A stretch of 64,000 bases of DNA. Source: Pseudomonadota bacterium (lineage in GTDB: Bacteria; Pseudomonadota; Gammaproteobacteria; Burkholderiales; JAJZQI01). The position numbers and the translations under genes were made by a program. Below are positions 28,074 through 37,604 of the stretch, piece by piece. The notes under the pieces are model-generated. The model was not told where the DNA came from. It searched no databases and worked only from the letters and a program-made list of their open reading frames with translations. The stretch covers positions 62,001-126,000 of the forward strand of contig JAJZQI010000004.1 in assembly GCA_021851875.1 (NCBI GenBank), given 5' to 3'. How positions within the stretch are numbered: position 1 is the stretch's first letter; each line of letters opens with the position of its first letter.

Positions 28074-29600
28074 ATGAGCACCCCCATCAAGCAAGCCGAT
28101 TTCATCGCCAGCATTGCCGACGCACTGCAATTTATTTCCTATTACCACCCGCTCGACTACATCAAGGCGCTGGGCGAAGCCTACCAGCGCGAGCAATCGC
28201 CCGCGGCACGCGACGCCATCGCCCAGATCCTCACCAACTCGCGCATGTGCGCCGAAGGCCACCGCCCGATCTGCCAGGATACCGGCATCGTCGTGGTATT
28301 CCTGAAAATCGGCATGAACGTAAGCTGGCAGGCCGACATGAGCATCGAGGCCATGGTCAACGAGGCGGTGCACCGCGCCTACCTGCACCCGGACAACAAA
28401 CTGCGCGCCTCGGTGGTGGCCGATCCGGCCGGCGCGCGCAAGAACACACGCGACAACACCCCCGCCGTGATCCATTACGAGGTTGTGCCGGGCGATACCG
28501 TGGAAGTGACCCTGGCAGCCAAGGGCGGCGGCTCGGAAAACAAGGCCAAATTCGTCATGCTCAACCCGTCCGACAGCATTGTCGACTGGGTGCTGAAAAC
28601 GGTGCCCACCATGGGTGCCGGCTGGTGCCCGCCCGGCATTCTGGGCATCGGTATCGGCGGCACCGCGGAAAAAGCCATGCTGCTGGCCAAGGAAGCGCTG
28701 ATGGAGCCGGTCGACATTCTCGCGCTGCAGGCCCGCGGCAGCCAGAACCGCATCGAAGAACTGCGACTGGAACTGTACGACAAGGTCAACGCGCTCGGCA
28801 TCGGCGCCCAGGGCCTGGGCGGCCTGACCACCGTGCTGGACATCAAAATCCGCGACTACCCCACCCATGCCGCCTCCCTGCCGGTGGCCATGATCCCCAA
28901 TTGCGCCGCCACCCGTCACGTACACTTCACCCTCGACGGCTCCGGCCCTGCCGTGCTGACCCCGCCGTCGCTGGATGATTGGCCCAAGGTCGGCTGGCAG
29001 CCTGCCGCCGACGCCCGCCGCGTCAATCTGGATACAGTTACACCGGCCGAACTGGCCACCTGGCAGCCGGGCGAAACCCTGCTGTTAAGCGGCAAGCTGC
29101 TCACCGGCCGCGACGCCGCCCACAAACGCATCGCCACGCTGCTGGAACAGGGTCAGCCGCTGCCGGAAGGCGTGGACTTCAAAAACCGTTTCATCTACTA
29201 CGTCGGCCCGGTCGATGCAGTGAAGGACGAAGCCGTCGGCCCCGCCGGCCCCACCACCGCCACGCGCATGGACAAATTCACCGACATGATGCTGGATAAA
29301 CTGGGGCTCATCGGCATGATCGGCAAAGCCGAACGCGGCCCCGCCGCCATCGACAGCATCCGCCGCCACCAGGCCGTCTACCTCATGGCCGTCGGCGGTG
29401 CGGCCTATCTTGTTTCCAAAGCCATCAAAGCCGCCCGCGTGGTCGCCTTTGAGGACCTGGGCATGGAAGCCATTTACGAATTCGAAGTGAAGGACATGCC
29501 CGTTACCGTGGCGGTAGACAGCCGCGGCACCTCGGTGCACCAGACTGGGCCGGCGGAATGGCAGGCGAAGATTGGAAAGATTCCGGTGGTGAAGGGGTAA
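28074..29600 (+). CDS. Class I fumarate hydratase (4Fe-4S)
   Basis: 508 residues, normal length for FumA/B-type. The first Cys ligand region is CQDTG (residues about 66-70) and a second is NCAATRH; GSENKAKFVMLNPSDS and GIGIGGT motifs are also typical. It interconverts fumarate and malate and is oxygen-sensitive. The last 200 residues form the beta subunit-like domain (GRDAAHKR; GAAYLVSKAIK). ATG 28074 gives MSTPIKQADF; sequence upstream overlaps rpsU antisense and is not coding. Divergent from rpsU. Confidence 0.93.
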   Translation: MSTPIKQADFIASIADALQFISYYHPLDYIKALGEAYQREQSPAARDAIAQILTNSRMCAEGHRPICQDTGIVVVFLKIGMNVSWQADMSIEAMVNEAVHRAYLHPDNKLRASVVADPAGARKNTRDNTPAVIHYEVVPGDTVEVTLAAKGGGSENKAKFVMLNPSDSIVDWVLKTVPTMGAGWCPPGILGIGIGGTAEKAMLLAKEALMEPVDILALQARGSQNRIEELRLELYDKVNALGIGAQGLGGLTTVLDIKIRDYPTHAASLPVAMIPNCAATRHVHFTLDGSGPAVLTPPSLDDWPKVGWQPAADARRVNLDTVTPAELATWQPGETLLLSGKLLTGRDAAHKRIATLLEQGQPLPEGVDFKNRFIYYVGPVDAVKDEAVGPAGPTTATRMDKFTDMMLDKLGLIGMIGKAERGPAAIDSIRRHQAVYLMAVGGAAYLVSKAIKAARVVAFEDLGMEAIYEFEVKDMPVTVAVDSRGTSVHQTGPAEWQAKIGKIPVVKG

Positions 29601-29659
29601 GTGTTTTCCACCACCGGTTTCACGTCGAAACACCGGATGTTTGCAAAGTTAAGTCTGTA

Positions 29660-29913
29660 GGCCGGGGGCGCCCGGCAGCGCGGTACTTTGCTTTTGCTTC
29701 GCCAAAAGAAAGTACCCAAAGAAAAGGCGACCCTGAATTTGTCGAAGGCCCCTCGCGGCTGAATTTCTGGCGGGTGGCGAGTAAACTCGCCCTGGCGGAG
29801 CACACACAGCGTGCTCCACTGCGGAACTCGAACAGTACTCGCCGCAAACCCCCGCCAGAAATCCAGCCACTCGGCGACAAATAAAAGGGGACCCGGAAAA
29901 ACCAAACCATTTG
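29660..29913 (+). repeat. Structured dispersed repeat, copy B
   Basis: Begins GGCCGGGGGCGCCCGGCAGC and ends near AAACCAAACCATTTG. Structure: hairpin 1 at 29682-29716 (GGTACTTT/AAAGTACC); main stem 29757-29774 with 29851-29868 (18 positions, one mismatch); inner hairpins GGCGAGTAAACTCGCC and GGAGCAC..GTGCTCC. Its second half matches copy A at 7457-7636 in reverse orientation. No transposase; short frames inside are stop-free only because of base composition. Confidence 0.82.
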
Positions 29914-29999
29914 AGTATTCCCCGTGATCAATCTTTGTGGTGTGGGTGATTAATTGAAGGTTTGGATGTTGGGTTTGCCGTTGCCTTTAATCCCCCCTT

Positions 30000-30224
30000 A
30001 TTCGCTGCCGTGTTTGAGCGGGTGGGTGCGGGGGAAGTCGGCGAGCACTGTCTGAGCTCCGCAGCAGGGCACGCTGTGTGTGCCCTGTCCAGGGCGAGTT
30101 GCGCAGCCGCCCGCACACACCTGCTCAAACACGGGGGTGTCAGCGAATAGCGGGTCGCCTTTTCTTTGCCTTCTTTCTTTTGGCGACCCAAAAGAAAGAA
30201 GGGCGCTGCCGGGCGCCCCCGGCC
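30000..30224 (-). repeat. Structured dispersed repeat, copy C (faces copy B)
   Basis: Same terminal motif as copy B in inverted orientation (30202-30224) and same architecture, but different stem sequences: outer stem 30000-30007 with 30141-30148, CGTGTTTGAGC 30009-30019 with 30123-30133, inner GGGCAC..GTGCCC-type stem, and a perfect 14-bp terminal hairpin 30170-30183/30188-30201. Pairing is retained although the primary sequence differs from copy B. The 86 bp between the two copies hold nothing recognisable. Confidence 0.8.
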
Positions 30225-30286
30225 AACTCACGCTCAAATCTCCAGCTACCAGCAGCCATGGCCCCCGCCAGCTCCGCAGCAATGAA

Positions 30287-31102
30287 TCACCCCCACCTGA
30301 ACCCCGACACCCTCTGCCCCATCAATTCTTCCGCAAACACCCGCTGAGCCACGGGGCTGTCGCTCTCGGCTGCGCCGAAACACACGTGCAGCGGCAGCAG
30401 ATGCTCCTCGCGCGGATGGCAATAGCGCGCGTGCGGAGCGCTGTCCCAATCAATCAAACGCCCCCCGCGTTCCGCGATATCCAGACCCGGGCCGGCACAG
30501 GTTTCCGCCAGCCAGGCATCGAATTGCGCCGAAAACAGCGGGTCGTTATGCGAGAAAAACACCCGCAGGCTATGAAATGACAGTCCGGAGCCCACGATCA
30601 ACACCCCCTCCTGCCGCAATGGCGTCAGCGCGCGACCTATCGCAATATGCGCCTGCGGGTCCAGCCCGCGCTGCAGCGAGAGTTGTACACAGGGAATATC
30701 CGCCTGCGGATACATGAGTTTGAGCGGCACGAACAGGCCGTGATCAAAACCGCGTTGCCCATCAGCAGCCGCCTTAATGCCAGCTATCTCCAGTAGCGCC
30801 ACGATCCGCTGCGCCAGTTCGGGCGAACCGGCAGCCGGGTATTCGATATGGTAGGACTCCGGCGGGAAGCCGTAGTAATCGTAGATCAGGGCTGGATGCG
30901 ACCCTGCGGTTACAGTCGGCACGGCTTCCTCCCAATGGGCGCTGATCAGCGCAATGGCGCGGGGCCGCGCAAAGCTGCCCGGCTGCTCGCGCAAGAAAGC
31001 GGCCAGACCCGCCTGCGCCGGGTCGCCCAGCAAGGGCAACGGCCCACCGCCGTGCGGAATATACAGGACCGGCTGACGGCCAGCGTTCACTCCATCGCTC
31101 AT
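30287..31102 (-). CDS. Class III extradiol dioxygenase, DODA/LigB type
   Basis: 271 residues. Family residues seen: [12 protein letters not shown] near the N-terminus, LISAHWEE (His), [20 protein letters not shown], and [14 protein letters not shown] (His). LigB-type enzymes bind non-haem Fe(II) or Zn(II); the YgiD subgroup cleaves L-DOPA, so a catechol substrate is likely but unproven. ATG 31102 has GGAG 5 nt upstream; an in-frame GTG at 31108 is less likely. Divergent from tsaD. Confidence 0.87.
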   Translation of the reverse strand: MSDGVNAGRQPVLYIPHGGGPLPLLGDPAQAGLAAFLREQPGSFARPRAIALISAHWEEAVPTVTAGSHPALIYDYYGFPPESYHIEYPAAGSPELAQRIVALLEIAGIKAAADGQRGFDHGLFVPLKLMYPQADIPCVQLSLQRGLDPQAHIAIGRALTPLRQEGVLIVGSGLSFHSLRVFFSHNDPLFSAQFDAWLAETCAGPGLDIAERGGRLIDWDSAPHARYCHPREEHLLPLHVCFGAAESDSPVAQRVFAEELMGQRVSGFRWG

Positions 31103-31169
31103 ACGCACTCCAGAAAGGTCACATCCCTCATATGGTATGATGGCATGTTTAAGAGCCTATTTCAGTCTT

Positions 31170-32183
31170 ATGCGCGTTCTCGGCATTGAATCCTCCTGCG
31201 ACGAAAGCGGCGTGGCGGTGTACGACACCGAGCGCGGCCTGCTGGCGCACGCGCTGTATTCGCAGATCGAAATGCATGCCGAGTACGGCGGCGTGGTACC
31301 GGAACTGGCCTCGCGCGACCACATTCGCCGCATCGTGCCGCTGATCCGCCAGGTGCTGGCCGAGGCCCAACTGAAACTGACAGACATTGACGCCCTGGCC
31401 TACACGCAGGGGCCGGGCCTCGCCGGCGCCCTGCTGGTGGGCACCAGCATTGCCCACGGGCTGGCTTTTGCGCTGGATCTGCCGCTGATCGGCGTGCACC
31501 ATCTGGAAGGGCATCTGCTTTCTCCGCTGCTGGCCGAGGAGAAGCCCGCCTTCCCCTTTGTGGCGCTGCTGGTATCGGGCGGGCATACCCAGTTGATGAA
31601 AGTGGAAGGCGTGGGCCAGTACACGCTGCTGGGCGAAACGCTGGACGACGCAGCCGGCGAAGCCTTCGACAAGACCGCCAAGCTGCTTGGTTTGGGCTAC
31701 CCCGGCGGACCGGCCCTGTCGAAACTGGCGGAACAGGGCGACCCGACCCGCTTCACCCTGCCGCGCCCCATGCTGCATTCGGGCGATCTGGAATTCAGCT
31801 TCAGCGGCCTGAAAACGGCCGTGCTCACACTGGTTAAAAATCAGCCGGACGACAAACAAACCAAGGCGGATATTGCTGCGGCATTCCAGGAGGCCATTTG
31901 CGACGTGCTCAGCAGCAAGGCGCTGGCCGCCATGAAACAGGCCGGAGTGAAAGAACTGGTAGTGGCCGGCGGCGTGGGCGCCAACAAACAATTGCGCCAG
32001 CGGCTTAATGAAGTGGCGGCAAAACGCAAGGCCAAGGTCTATTACCCGCCGCTGGCATTCTGCACCGACAACGGCGCCATGATCGCTTTCGCCGGCGCCA
32101 TGCGGCTGCAACAGGCCAGCCGGAGTGACAGCTTCACCGTGCGGCCGCGCTGGCCGCTGGATGAGCCGCAGAAATCGGCTTAG
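31170..32183 (+). CDS. tsaD: tRNA N6-threonylcarbamoyladenosine transferase TsaD
   Basis: 337 residues from [12 protein letters not shown]. Metal-binding HLEGH motif, SGGHTQL and [12 protein letters not shown] nucleotide-fold motifs are present. TsaD transfers the threonylcarbamoyl group to A37 of ANN-decoding tRNAs with TsaB and TsaE. ATG 31170 is chosen because the family starts here; the in-frame ATG at 31137 gives an extension absent from relatives. The last 4 nt overlap the convergent gene. Confidence 0.97.
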   Translation: MRVLGIESSCDESGVAVYDTERGLLAHALYSQIEMHAEYGGVVPELASRDHIRRIVPLIRQVLAEAQLKLTDIDALAYTQGPGLAGALLVGTSIAHGLAFALDLPLIGVHHLEGHLLSPLLAEEKPAFPFVALLVSGGHTQLMKVEGVGQYTLLGETLDDAAGEAFDKTAKLLGLGYPGGPALSKLAEQGDPTRFTLPRPMLHSGDLEFSFSGLKTAVLTLVKNQPDDKQTKADIAAAFQEAICDVLSSKALAAMKQAGVKELVVAGGVGANKQLRQRLNEVAAKRKAKVYYPPLAFCTDNGAMIAFAGAMRLQQASRSDSFTVRPRWPLDEPQKSA

Positions 32184-32935
32184 TGCCCGATCAGTCGCAG
32201 CAACCACTGCGGCGGATCAAACAACACAAACCAACCCGCCAGCAGCATCAGTACCAGCATGATGTGGGAAAACAGGCTCTGCGGCCGCAAAAAGCCCCAA
32301 TAGCGCATAGAGAGAAACAACAAATCCTTGCGGTGCTCGGACATCTTCAGATAACGCCCGGCCAGCTTGACGGCAAAATACACCAGATAGCCGACCGTGA
32401 GCGCGGCAAACACGGTGCGGAACACGGTAAACAAGGTGAATTGCGCATTGCCGCTGCTCTGATACAGCCATGAAACCCAGGCGGCCGCCAGGGAAGCGCC
32501 CCCCGCAATCAGCAGATTGAGGAACAAGCGCCGGCGTTCGCGCGACAGATCCTGCTGACGCTGCACGAAGAAGCCATCCACCTCGCGCTTGAACAGTTCG
32601 ACCTTTTCCTGCACCAGATCGGCCGTTTCCTGCTTCATTTTCACGATACGCTCGTCCAGCGTATCGCCCAGGCGCTGGGCGGCGTAATCCACCAGCTGTT
32701 CGATGTCCTGCTTGGTAAAACTGCGCTGAGCGTGCAGCTCCTGGGAGATCTTGTCGAGCTTGGCGTCGACTTCGCGGCTGGCCGCCAGCACCACTTCGCG
32801 CAACTCGCCGCTGGCTTCGCCGATGCTTTCCTTGGCGACATTGGAGAGCTTGTCGCCCGCCCGTTCGATCGAGGTTTCCGCCGCCTCTTTCAGGCTGTCG
32901 CGGGCGTAATCCATTTCCTTTTGAAACCAGACCAT
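32180..32935 (-). CDS. Membrane protein with N-terminal coiled coil
   Basis: 251 residues. Residues 1-140 are charged and helical ([19 protein letters not shown]..., [18 protein letters not shown]), predicted coiled coil; then two TM segments (about 145-170 and 175-205), a basic loop and a last TM near 225-250. I do not recognise the family. ATG 32935 has GGGAG 6 nt upstream; a longer frame runs into the hairpin cluster and is rejected. Confidence 0.65.
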   Translation of the reverse strand: MVWFQKEMDYARDSLKEAAETSIERAGDKLSNVAKESIGEASGELREVVLAASREVDAKLDKISQELHAQRSFTKQDIEQLVDYAAQRLGDTLDERIVKMKQETADLVQEKVELFKREVDGFFVQRQQDLSRERRRLFLNLLIAGGASLAAAWVSWLYQSSGNAQFTLFTVFRTVFAALTVGYLVYFAVKLAGRYLKMSEHRKDLLFLSMRYWGFLRPQSLFSHIMLVLMLLAGWFVLFDPPQWLLRLIGH

Positions 32936-32953
32936 TTTGGCTCCCGAGGCAAA

Positions 32954-33100
32954 GGGAAACGCTGATTTATCGGAGTTTCCCTGCTGGGCAAGCCGCTTGC
33001 CCAGCCGCTCAATGACGTAAGTCATTGGAAGCGTGAGGTTGTGCGGACATGCGCCGCGCAACCGTTCCGCTGATTTATTCCTGAAATGGAATAAATCAGC
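32954..33100. repeat. Cluster of four hairpins between plsY and the coiled-coil gene
   Basis: Perfect inverted repeats at 32954-32981 (GGGAAAC/GTTTCCC), 33083-minus side region 32983-33005 (GCTGGGCAAG/CTTGCCCAGC), 33011-33026 (AATGAC/GTCATT) and 33069-33100 (GCTGATTTATTCC/GGAATAAATCAGC, 13 bp). GCTGATTTAT occurs in two of them. No gene is present. It is probably a repeat insertion that doubles as a plsY 3' structure. Confidence 0.75.
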
Positions 33101-33115
33101 ACATCCCAAGAGGAA

Positions 33116-33736
33116 TCAGCTTGCCGGCATATCCAGCTTGCGCTCTTCCTTCTTTTTGCCGAACGGCTTTTCCTCGCCGCGCAGCAATCGACGGATATTT
33201 TCCTTATGTCGCCAGATCAACAGCAGCGACAATAACAGGATAGCACCGCTCATGAGACCAAAGCCGAAAACAATGGTCGCATACACCGGCGCAAAAGCGG
33301 CGGCGATCAGGGCGGCCAGGGAGGAAATGCGCCACATGTAGGCCGCCAGCAGCCAGGTACCGAGACAGCCCAGACCGATCCAGGGCGACAAGGCCAGCAG
33401 GATGCCCAATGCCGTGGCCACCCCCTTGCCGCCATGAAAGCCGAAGAACAGCGGGTACACATGCCCCAGGAATGCCGTCAATGCAACGGCGGCGATCACC
33501 CACTGCGGCTGACCTGCCTGCTGCGCCAGCACAACCGCCACAAAGCCTTTGGCCGCATCCCCCAGCAGGGTCAGAATGGCGGCGCTTTTCTTGCCGGTGC
33601 GCAGCACATTGGTGGCGCCGGGATTATTGGAACCGAAACTGCGCGGATCCGGCAGGCCAAACACTTTGCTCACAATCACCGCAAACGACAGGGACCCGAT
33701 CAGGTAACCCACCACAATCCACATCAATCCGTTCAC
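33116..33736 (-). CDS. plsY: Glycerol-3-phosphate acyltransferase PlsY
   Basis: About 206 residues, five TM segments. Signature motifs: [40 protein letters not shown] and [15 protein letters not shown]. It transfers acyl from acyl-phosphate to glycerol-3-phosphate in phospholipid synthesis at the inner membrane. The start is uncertain: GTG 33736 matches family length and has AAAGG 10 nt upstream; TTG 33745 and ATG 33724 are alternatives. Its C-terminus is basic. Divergent from folB. Confidence 0.94.
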   Translation of the reverse strand: MNGLMWIVVGYLIGSLSFAVIVSKVFGLPDPRSFGSNNPGATNVLRTGKKSAAILTLLGDAAKGFVAVVLAQQAGQPQWVIAAVALTAFLGHVYPLFFGFHGGKGVATALGILLALSPWIGLGCLGTWLLAAYMWRISSLAALIAAAFAPVYATIVFGFGLMSGAILLLSLLLIWRHKENIRRLLRGEEKPFGKKKEERKLDMPAS

Positions 33737-33819
33737 TGACTTCAAACCTTTCTGCGCCGGCCAATTTCTCTATAACGGGCAAACAGGCTAAAATACCCGT
33801 TTCAATTCAAACTCTTTTC

Positions 33820-34179
33820 ATGGATACAATTTTTCTGCGCGAATTCAAGCTCGATGTCGTCATCGGCGTATACGACTGGGAGCGCACCCTGCCACAAACC
33901 ATCCAGCTTGATCTGGAAATCGGACTGCCTCACTCGCGCGCAGGAAAAACCGACCGGGTAGAGGATACCATAGACTACGCCGCCATCGTCGGCCGCATTC
34001 GCGAGACGCTGGCCGAACGCCAGTTCGCGCTGGTAGAAGCGCTGGCGGAACATGTGGCAGACCTGATCCGCACGGAATTCGGCTCGCCCTGGGTGCGCCT
34101 GACCGTGGCCAAGCTCGGCCTGTTCCACGGCATCAAACAACTGGGCGTGAGCATCGAACGCGGCGACCGCAACGCCTGA
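33820..34179 (+). CDS. folB: Dihydroneopterin aldolase
   Basis: 119 residues: MDTIFLREFKLDVVIGVYDWE, the DTIDYAAIV motif, ALVEALAEHVADLI and VTVAKLGL are characteristic. It converts dihydroneopterin to 6-hydroxymethyl-dihydropterin in folate synthesis. There is no clear Shine-Dalgarno sequence; a TAAAAT -10-like motif at about 33789 suggests a short leader. Divergent from plsY, as in other betaproteobacteria. Confidence 0.94.
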   Translation: MDTIFLREFKLDVVIGVYDWERTLPQTIQLDLEIGLPHSRAGKTDRVEDTIDYAAIVGRIRETLAERQFALVEALAEHVADLIRTEFGSPWVRLTVAKLGLFHGIKQLGVSIERGDRNA

Positions 34180-34192
34180 AGCCCCGCTCATC

Positions 34193-34948
34193 ATGCACTA
34201 CACGCTGCCCCCGCTGGCCGAATTATGGCCGTTTGGCCTGGTCATATTCGGCGCCTATTTCGTGCGCGGCATCACCGGCTTCGGCTCCGGCCTCATTATC
34301 GTGCCCCTGCTGGCACTGGCGTTGCCTTTGCAGTTTGTCGTACCGCTGACCCTGCTGCTGGACTTTTCCGCCTCTGTAGCACTGGGACGCCATGCCCGCG
34401 AGCACATCGCCTGGCAGGAAATCCGCCCGCTCATCCCATTCAGTCTGACCGGTATCGTACTGGGCGTACTGCTGCTGATCAAGGTACCGAAAGAGCCTCT
34501 GCTGCTGGTATTAGGCGTGCTGATCATGCTGTTCGGCCTGCGTAGCCTGCTGAATCTGCATGGGGACAAGCCGATCTCACGCATCTGGGCGGCACCGGCA
34601 GGCATTCTGGGGGGCGGCATCGGCGCCCTGTTTGGCACCGGCGGCCCGCCCTATGTGATTTACATGAATCACCGCATCAAAGACAAAGCCGCGTTGCGCG
34701 CCACATTTTCCGGCCTGTTCACGCTGGAAGGGGCCACCCGTATCGTGACCTTCATGCTTGCGGGGTTGCTGCTGCACAGCACCATCTGGCTGGCGTTTCT
34801 GGTCTGCATTCCGCTGATGGCCGGCGGCCTGTATCTGGGCAACCACGTGCACGTGGGCATCACGCGCGAGCGTCTGACACAGCTTATCGGCGCATTGCTG
34901 CTAAGCAGTGGTGTATCGTTGATCTGGAAAAGCGGAGTGCTTGGGTAA
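34193..34948 (+). CDS. TauE/SafE family sulfite exporter-like permease
   Basis: 251 residues, seven to eight hydrophobic segments. The two repeated half motifs GITGFGSGLIIVPLLAL and GGGIGALFGTGGPPYVIYM are family signatures. Probably exports or takes up organosulfur or organic anions; the direction is not shown by sequence. It lies 13 bp after folB on the same strand and may be co-transcribed. Confidence 0.9.
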   Translation: MHYTLPPLAELWPFGLVIFGAYFVRGITGFGSGLIIVPLLALALPLQFVVPLTLLLDFSASVALGRHAREHIAWQEIRPLIPFSLTGIVLGVLLLIKVPKEPLLLVLGVLIMLFGLRSLLNLHGDKPISRIWAAPAGILGGGIGALFGTGGPPYVIYMNHRIKDKAALRATFSGLFTLEGATRIVTFMLAGLLLHSTIWLAFLVCIPLMAGGLYLGNHVHVGITRERLTQLIGALLLSSGVSLIWKSGVLG

Positions 34949-34990
34949 ACGGTGAACGGGCAAAAGTGTAGTACTGCTTACTGCTACCTA

Positions 34991-35422
34991 CTAACGAATC
35001 AATACAGCCTGACCTGGGCGCTGACGGAAACGCACTTCGCGCGCGCCTTTTTTGGCCGCCTGGGTCACCAGTTCATCCACGTCGGATTTGAGCGTTTCAC
35101 GCAACGCTTCGGGCAACAAGCGGTTACGTGCAATGGCGTGACGCACATTCGGGTCGCGGTCCGCAAAAAATGTCTGCACCATCTCGGGCGTCAGGTCCTC
35201 CCGTTTGGCAATCGACAGACGGATGACGTAATCGTCGTCTTTGGCCAACACAGCCACCTCTTCCGGACGCAAATCGGCCCGGCGGGAAAAATAGCATTTC
35301 ACCACCAACCACTGGTCACGGATCACAAACGGACGCCACTGCGCCGGAATTTCTTCGGCCAGTGACATGGCAATCCGCTCTTCCAGCGGAATCGCTTTGT
35401 ACTGTTTTTCCTGCTCGTTCAT
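34991..35422 (-). CDS. Leucine-rich-variant-like repeat protein
   Basis: 143 residues with two to three repeats of the form LAKDDDYVIRLSIAKREDLTP / FADRDPNVRHAIARNRLLP, resembling LRV or HEAT-like units, presumably a protein interaction scaffold. No signal peptide; the C-terminus is basic. ATG 35422 is used (GTG one codon upstream). Function unknown. It overlaps nothing and sits alone. Confidence 0.7.
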   Translation of the reverse strand: MNEQEKQYKAIPLEERIAMSLAEEIPAQWRPFVIRDQWLVVKCYFSRRADLRPEEVAVLAKDDDYVIRLSIAKREDLTPEMVQTFFADRDPNVRHAIARNRLLPEALRETLKSDVDELVTQAAKKGAREVRFRQRPGQAVLIR

Positions 35423-35473
35423 CACTGCATTTTAAACGGAAAATGGCGATATTAAGACAAAATACACATTCGC

Positions 35474-35498
35474 ACGACCCTGCTGCCAGCAGGGTCGT
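35474..35498 (-). terminator. Terminator-like hairpin after the HD-GYP gene
   Basis: ACGACCCTGCT-GCC-AGCAGGGTCGT, 11-bp perfect stem, 5 bp past the HD-GYP stop on the minus strand. The U tract is poor, so it may be only partly efficient. Confidence 0.65.
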
Positions 35499-35502
35499 CG
35501 CA

Positions 35503-36633
35503 TCACAGCCAGAATGATTCCTGGAATTGCTGCTGGATGGTTTCCACTTCGGCGCGGTTGTCCACCATTGCCGAAACGCAGGCCGGGTCAAACTTGATAC
35601 CGACCTGCACCTGCAAAAACTTGAAGGCACGATCATTATCCCAGGCGTCCTTGTAAACGCGATTACTGGTTAGCGCATCGAATACATCGCCGACCGCCAC
35701 GATCCGCGCCTCCAGCGGAATCGCCTCGCCGCTCAACCCTTCCGGATAACCGCTGCCATCATAATTCTCATGGTGGTACAGCACGATGTTGCGCAGCAGC
35801 TGGATATCCTGCACTTTTCCCAGCTTATAATTCTCCACCACCTTGTCGACGATCTCCGCTCCTTGCCGGGTATGCTGTTTCATCTCTTCATATTCCCCGG
35901 CCGTGAGCGGCCCCTGCTTGAGCAGAATGTGGTCGGGCACGCTGATTTTGCCGATGTCGTGCACCGGTGAAAACAGAAACACGCTTTCAACGAAGACATC
36001 ATCCAGACCATAGGCCGGGGCCACTGCACGCGCCACCAGTCGGGCATAGCGCGACATGCGATCAAGGTGACCGGCTGTTTCCGGGTCGCGATGGCGGGTA
36101 AAACTGAGCGCCGACTTCACCGTTGCCTGCAACAGATTGCTGACGGACACCTCGCGCGCCAGCAGCAACCCGACCAGGTGGGCAACCATGTCGCAGTCGG
36201 ACAATACCGCCGGACTGAATACCTGCTTCAGTCTGGAATTGAAAAACACAAAACCGATGAACTCGCCCTCGGCAAACAGCGGCACCGTATAGCTGGCCTG
36301 AAAACCCTCGCTCTTCAAGGCTTGCGCATGATGGCTGCCGCTGGCGGCAAATACGGCCATATCATTGACGACACGAGTCATGCCGCTGTGGATTATCTCC
36401 AGCAAGGTCGGCGAATTTGCCAGGGGCGATTGGTAAAACGTCAGCGGACTGGGGGTATCGCTGCTTGATGCATAGGTTTTGAGCAGATCGGTTTTGGCAT
36501 CGTAAAGCGCCACAGACACCCGCTCGATAAAGGCATAGCGATGGCGCAGCCGGCCGTGCAGAAAAGCCAGCTTGTCACCGAAAGCCCCGGGCGAGTTGAG
36601 GTCGCGGAATTCGTCTTCTCTTTCTCTGATCAT
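35503..36633 (-). CDS. GAF-HD-GYP domain protein
   Basis: About 376 residues, soluble. N-terminal GAF-like sensor (about 20-165: YTVPLFAEGEFIGFVFFNS), then HD-GYP: HRDPETAGHLDRMSRYA, HDIGK metal motif, HTRQGAEI and HHENYDGSGYPEGL containing the GYP signature. It likely hydrolyses cyclic di-GMP. ATG 36633 gives a natural start; ATG 36678 would add 15 Cys/Ala-rich residues. Confidence 0.87.
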   Translation of the reverse strand: MIREREDEFRDLNSPGAFGDKLAFLHGRLRHRYAFIERVSVALYDAKTDLLKTYASSSDTPSPLTFYQSPLANSPTLLEIIHSGMTRVVNDMAVFAASGSHHAQALKSEGFQASYTVPLFAEGEFIGFVFFNSRLKQVFSPAVLSDCDMVAHLVGLLLAREVSVSNLLQATVKSALSFTRHRDPETAGHLDRMSRYARLVARAVAPAYGLDDVFVESVFLFSPVHDIGKISVPDHILLKQGPLTAGEYEEMKQHTRQGAEIVDKVVENYKLGKVQDIQLLRNIVLYHHENYDGSGYPEGLSGEAIPLEARIVAVGDVFDALTSNRVYKDAWDNDRAFKFLQVQVGIKFDPACVSAMVDNRAEVETIQQQFQESFWL

Positions 36634-36701
36634 CGCATAAGCGCAGCAATGAGCGGCACAAGCCGCCCGACATTTCATCCTAGCAGATGCTGCGGCATTT
36701 A

Positions 36702-37604
36702 TTAGCCGCGCGGGTGATGTTGCTGGTGCAGTGATTTCAGGCGCTCGCGCGCCACATGGGTATAGATTTGGGTGGTGGAGATATCCGCATGACCGAGCAG
36801 CAGTTGCACGACGCGCAAATCCGCTCCGTGATTGAGCAGATGGGTCGCAAAAGCATGCCGCAACACATGGGGTGACAGCGGCTTGTTAATTCCACCCTCG
36901 ACCCCGTAACGCTTGAGGCGATACCAGAAAGCCTGGCGCGTCATGCCTTCGCCGCGCTGGGTGACGAACAGCTCCGCACTGGTGCGTCCGCTCAGCAAGG
37001 CCGGGCGGACCTGCTCCATATAGCGCAGCAGCCAGTCGACCGCCTCCTCGCCCAAGGGCACCAGCCGCTCCTTCGAGCCCTTGCCCATCACCCGCAGCAC
37101 GCCCATGTCGAGACTCACTTCCGCCACGCGCAGGTTAACCAGCTCGCTCACCCGCAAGCCGGTCGCGTACAACACTTCCAGCATGGCCCGGTCGCGCAGG
37201 CCGATATCACTGGCGGTATCGGGCGCAGCCAGCAAAGCCTCCACATCGGCTTCGGTCAGGCTCTTGGGCAGGGGGCGCACGCGCTTGGGGGAAACCAGAT
37301 CAAGTGTCGGGTCGACAGCGACCCAACCGGAGCGCAAGGCAAACTGATAAAAGCGCTTGAGGCTGCTGACCCGGCGTCCGGCCGAGGAGGCCTTGTGCCG
37401 CAGCAGGAACAAGTGGTGCATATAGGCAGACAAATCGGCATAGACGGCAGCCGGCAACAGTTTACCGGTCTGTTTCTCCAGCCACTCGGCAAACAGCCGC
37501 ACATCGCGGCGATAACTGCTCAGGGTGTTGGCCGAAAGCCCATCCTCCAGCCACAAGGCATCGCAAAACCGGTCGATATAGGAAGCCGTTTCAGTGGCGC
37601 TCAT
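36702..37604 (-). CDS. xerD: Site-specific tyrosine recombinase XerD
   Basis: 300 residues. N-terminal SAM-like domain and catalytic domain with the R-H-R-H-Y set: ATGLRVSEL (Arg), LSPHVLRHAFATH (His, Arg), LLGHADISTTQIYTHV (His, nucleophile Tyr). It resolves chromosome dimers at dif with XerC. Length is typical. The 5' end overlaps ogt by 14 bp, so the two are translated together. No transposon context, so it is the housekeeping recombinase. Confidence 0.93.
   Translation of the reverse strand: MSATETASYIDRFCDALWLEDGLSANTLSSYRRDVRLFAEWLEKQTGKLLPAAVYADLSAYMHHLFLLRHKASSAGRRVSSLKRFYQFALRSGWVAVDPTLDLVSPKRVRPLPKSLTEADVEALLAAPDTASDIGLRDRAMLEVLYATGLRVSELVNLRVAEVSLDMGVLRVMGKGSKERLVPLGEEAVDWLLRYMEQVRPALLSGRTSAELFVTQRGEGMTRQAFWYRLKRYGVEGGINKPLSPHVLRHAFATHLLNHGADLRVVQLLLGHADISTTQIYTHVARERLKSLHQQHHPRG

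Noticed and set aside
29558..29884. Short plus-strand ORF spanning repeat copy B
   Set aside because: Lies inside the structured repeat; coding potential explained by the repeat; stem changes would destroy a protein.
32180..33109. N-terminal extension of the coiled-coil membrane protein to 33109
   Set aside because: It would translate the hairpin cluster; ATG 32935 has a good Shine-Dalgarno.
36702..37604. Mobile-element integrase
   Set aside because: It is a normal 300-residue XerD with housekeeping neighbours and no attachment sites.
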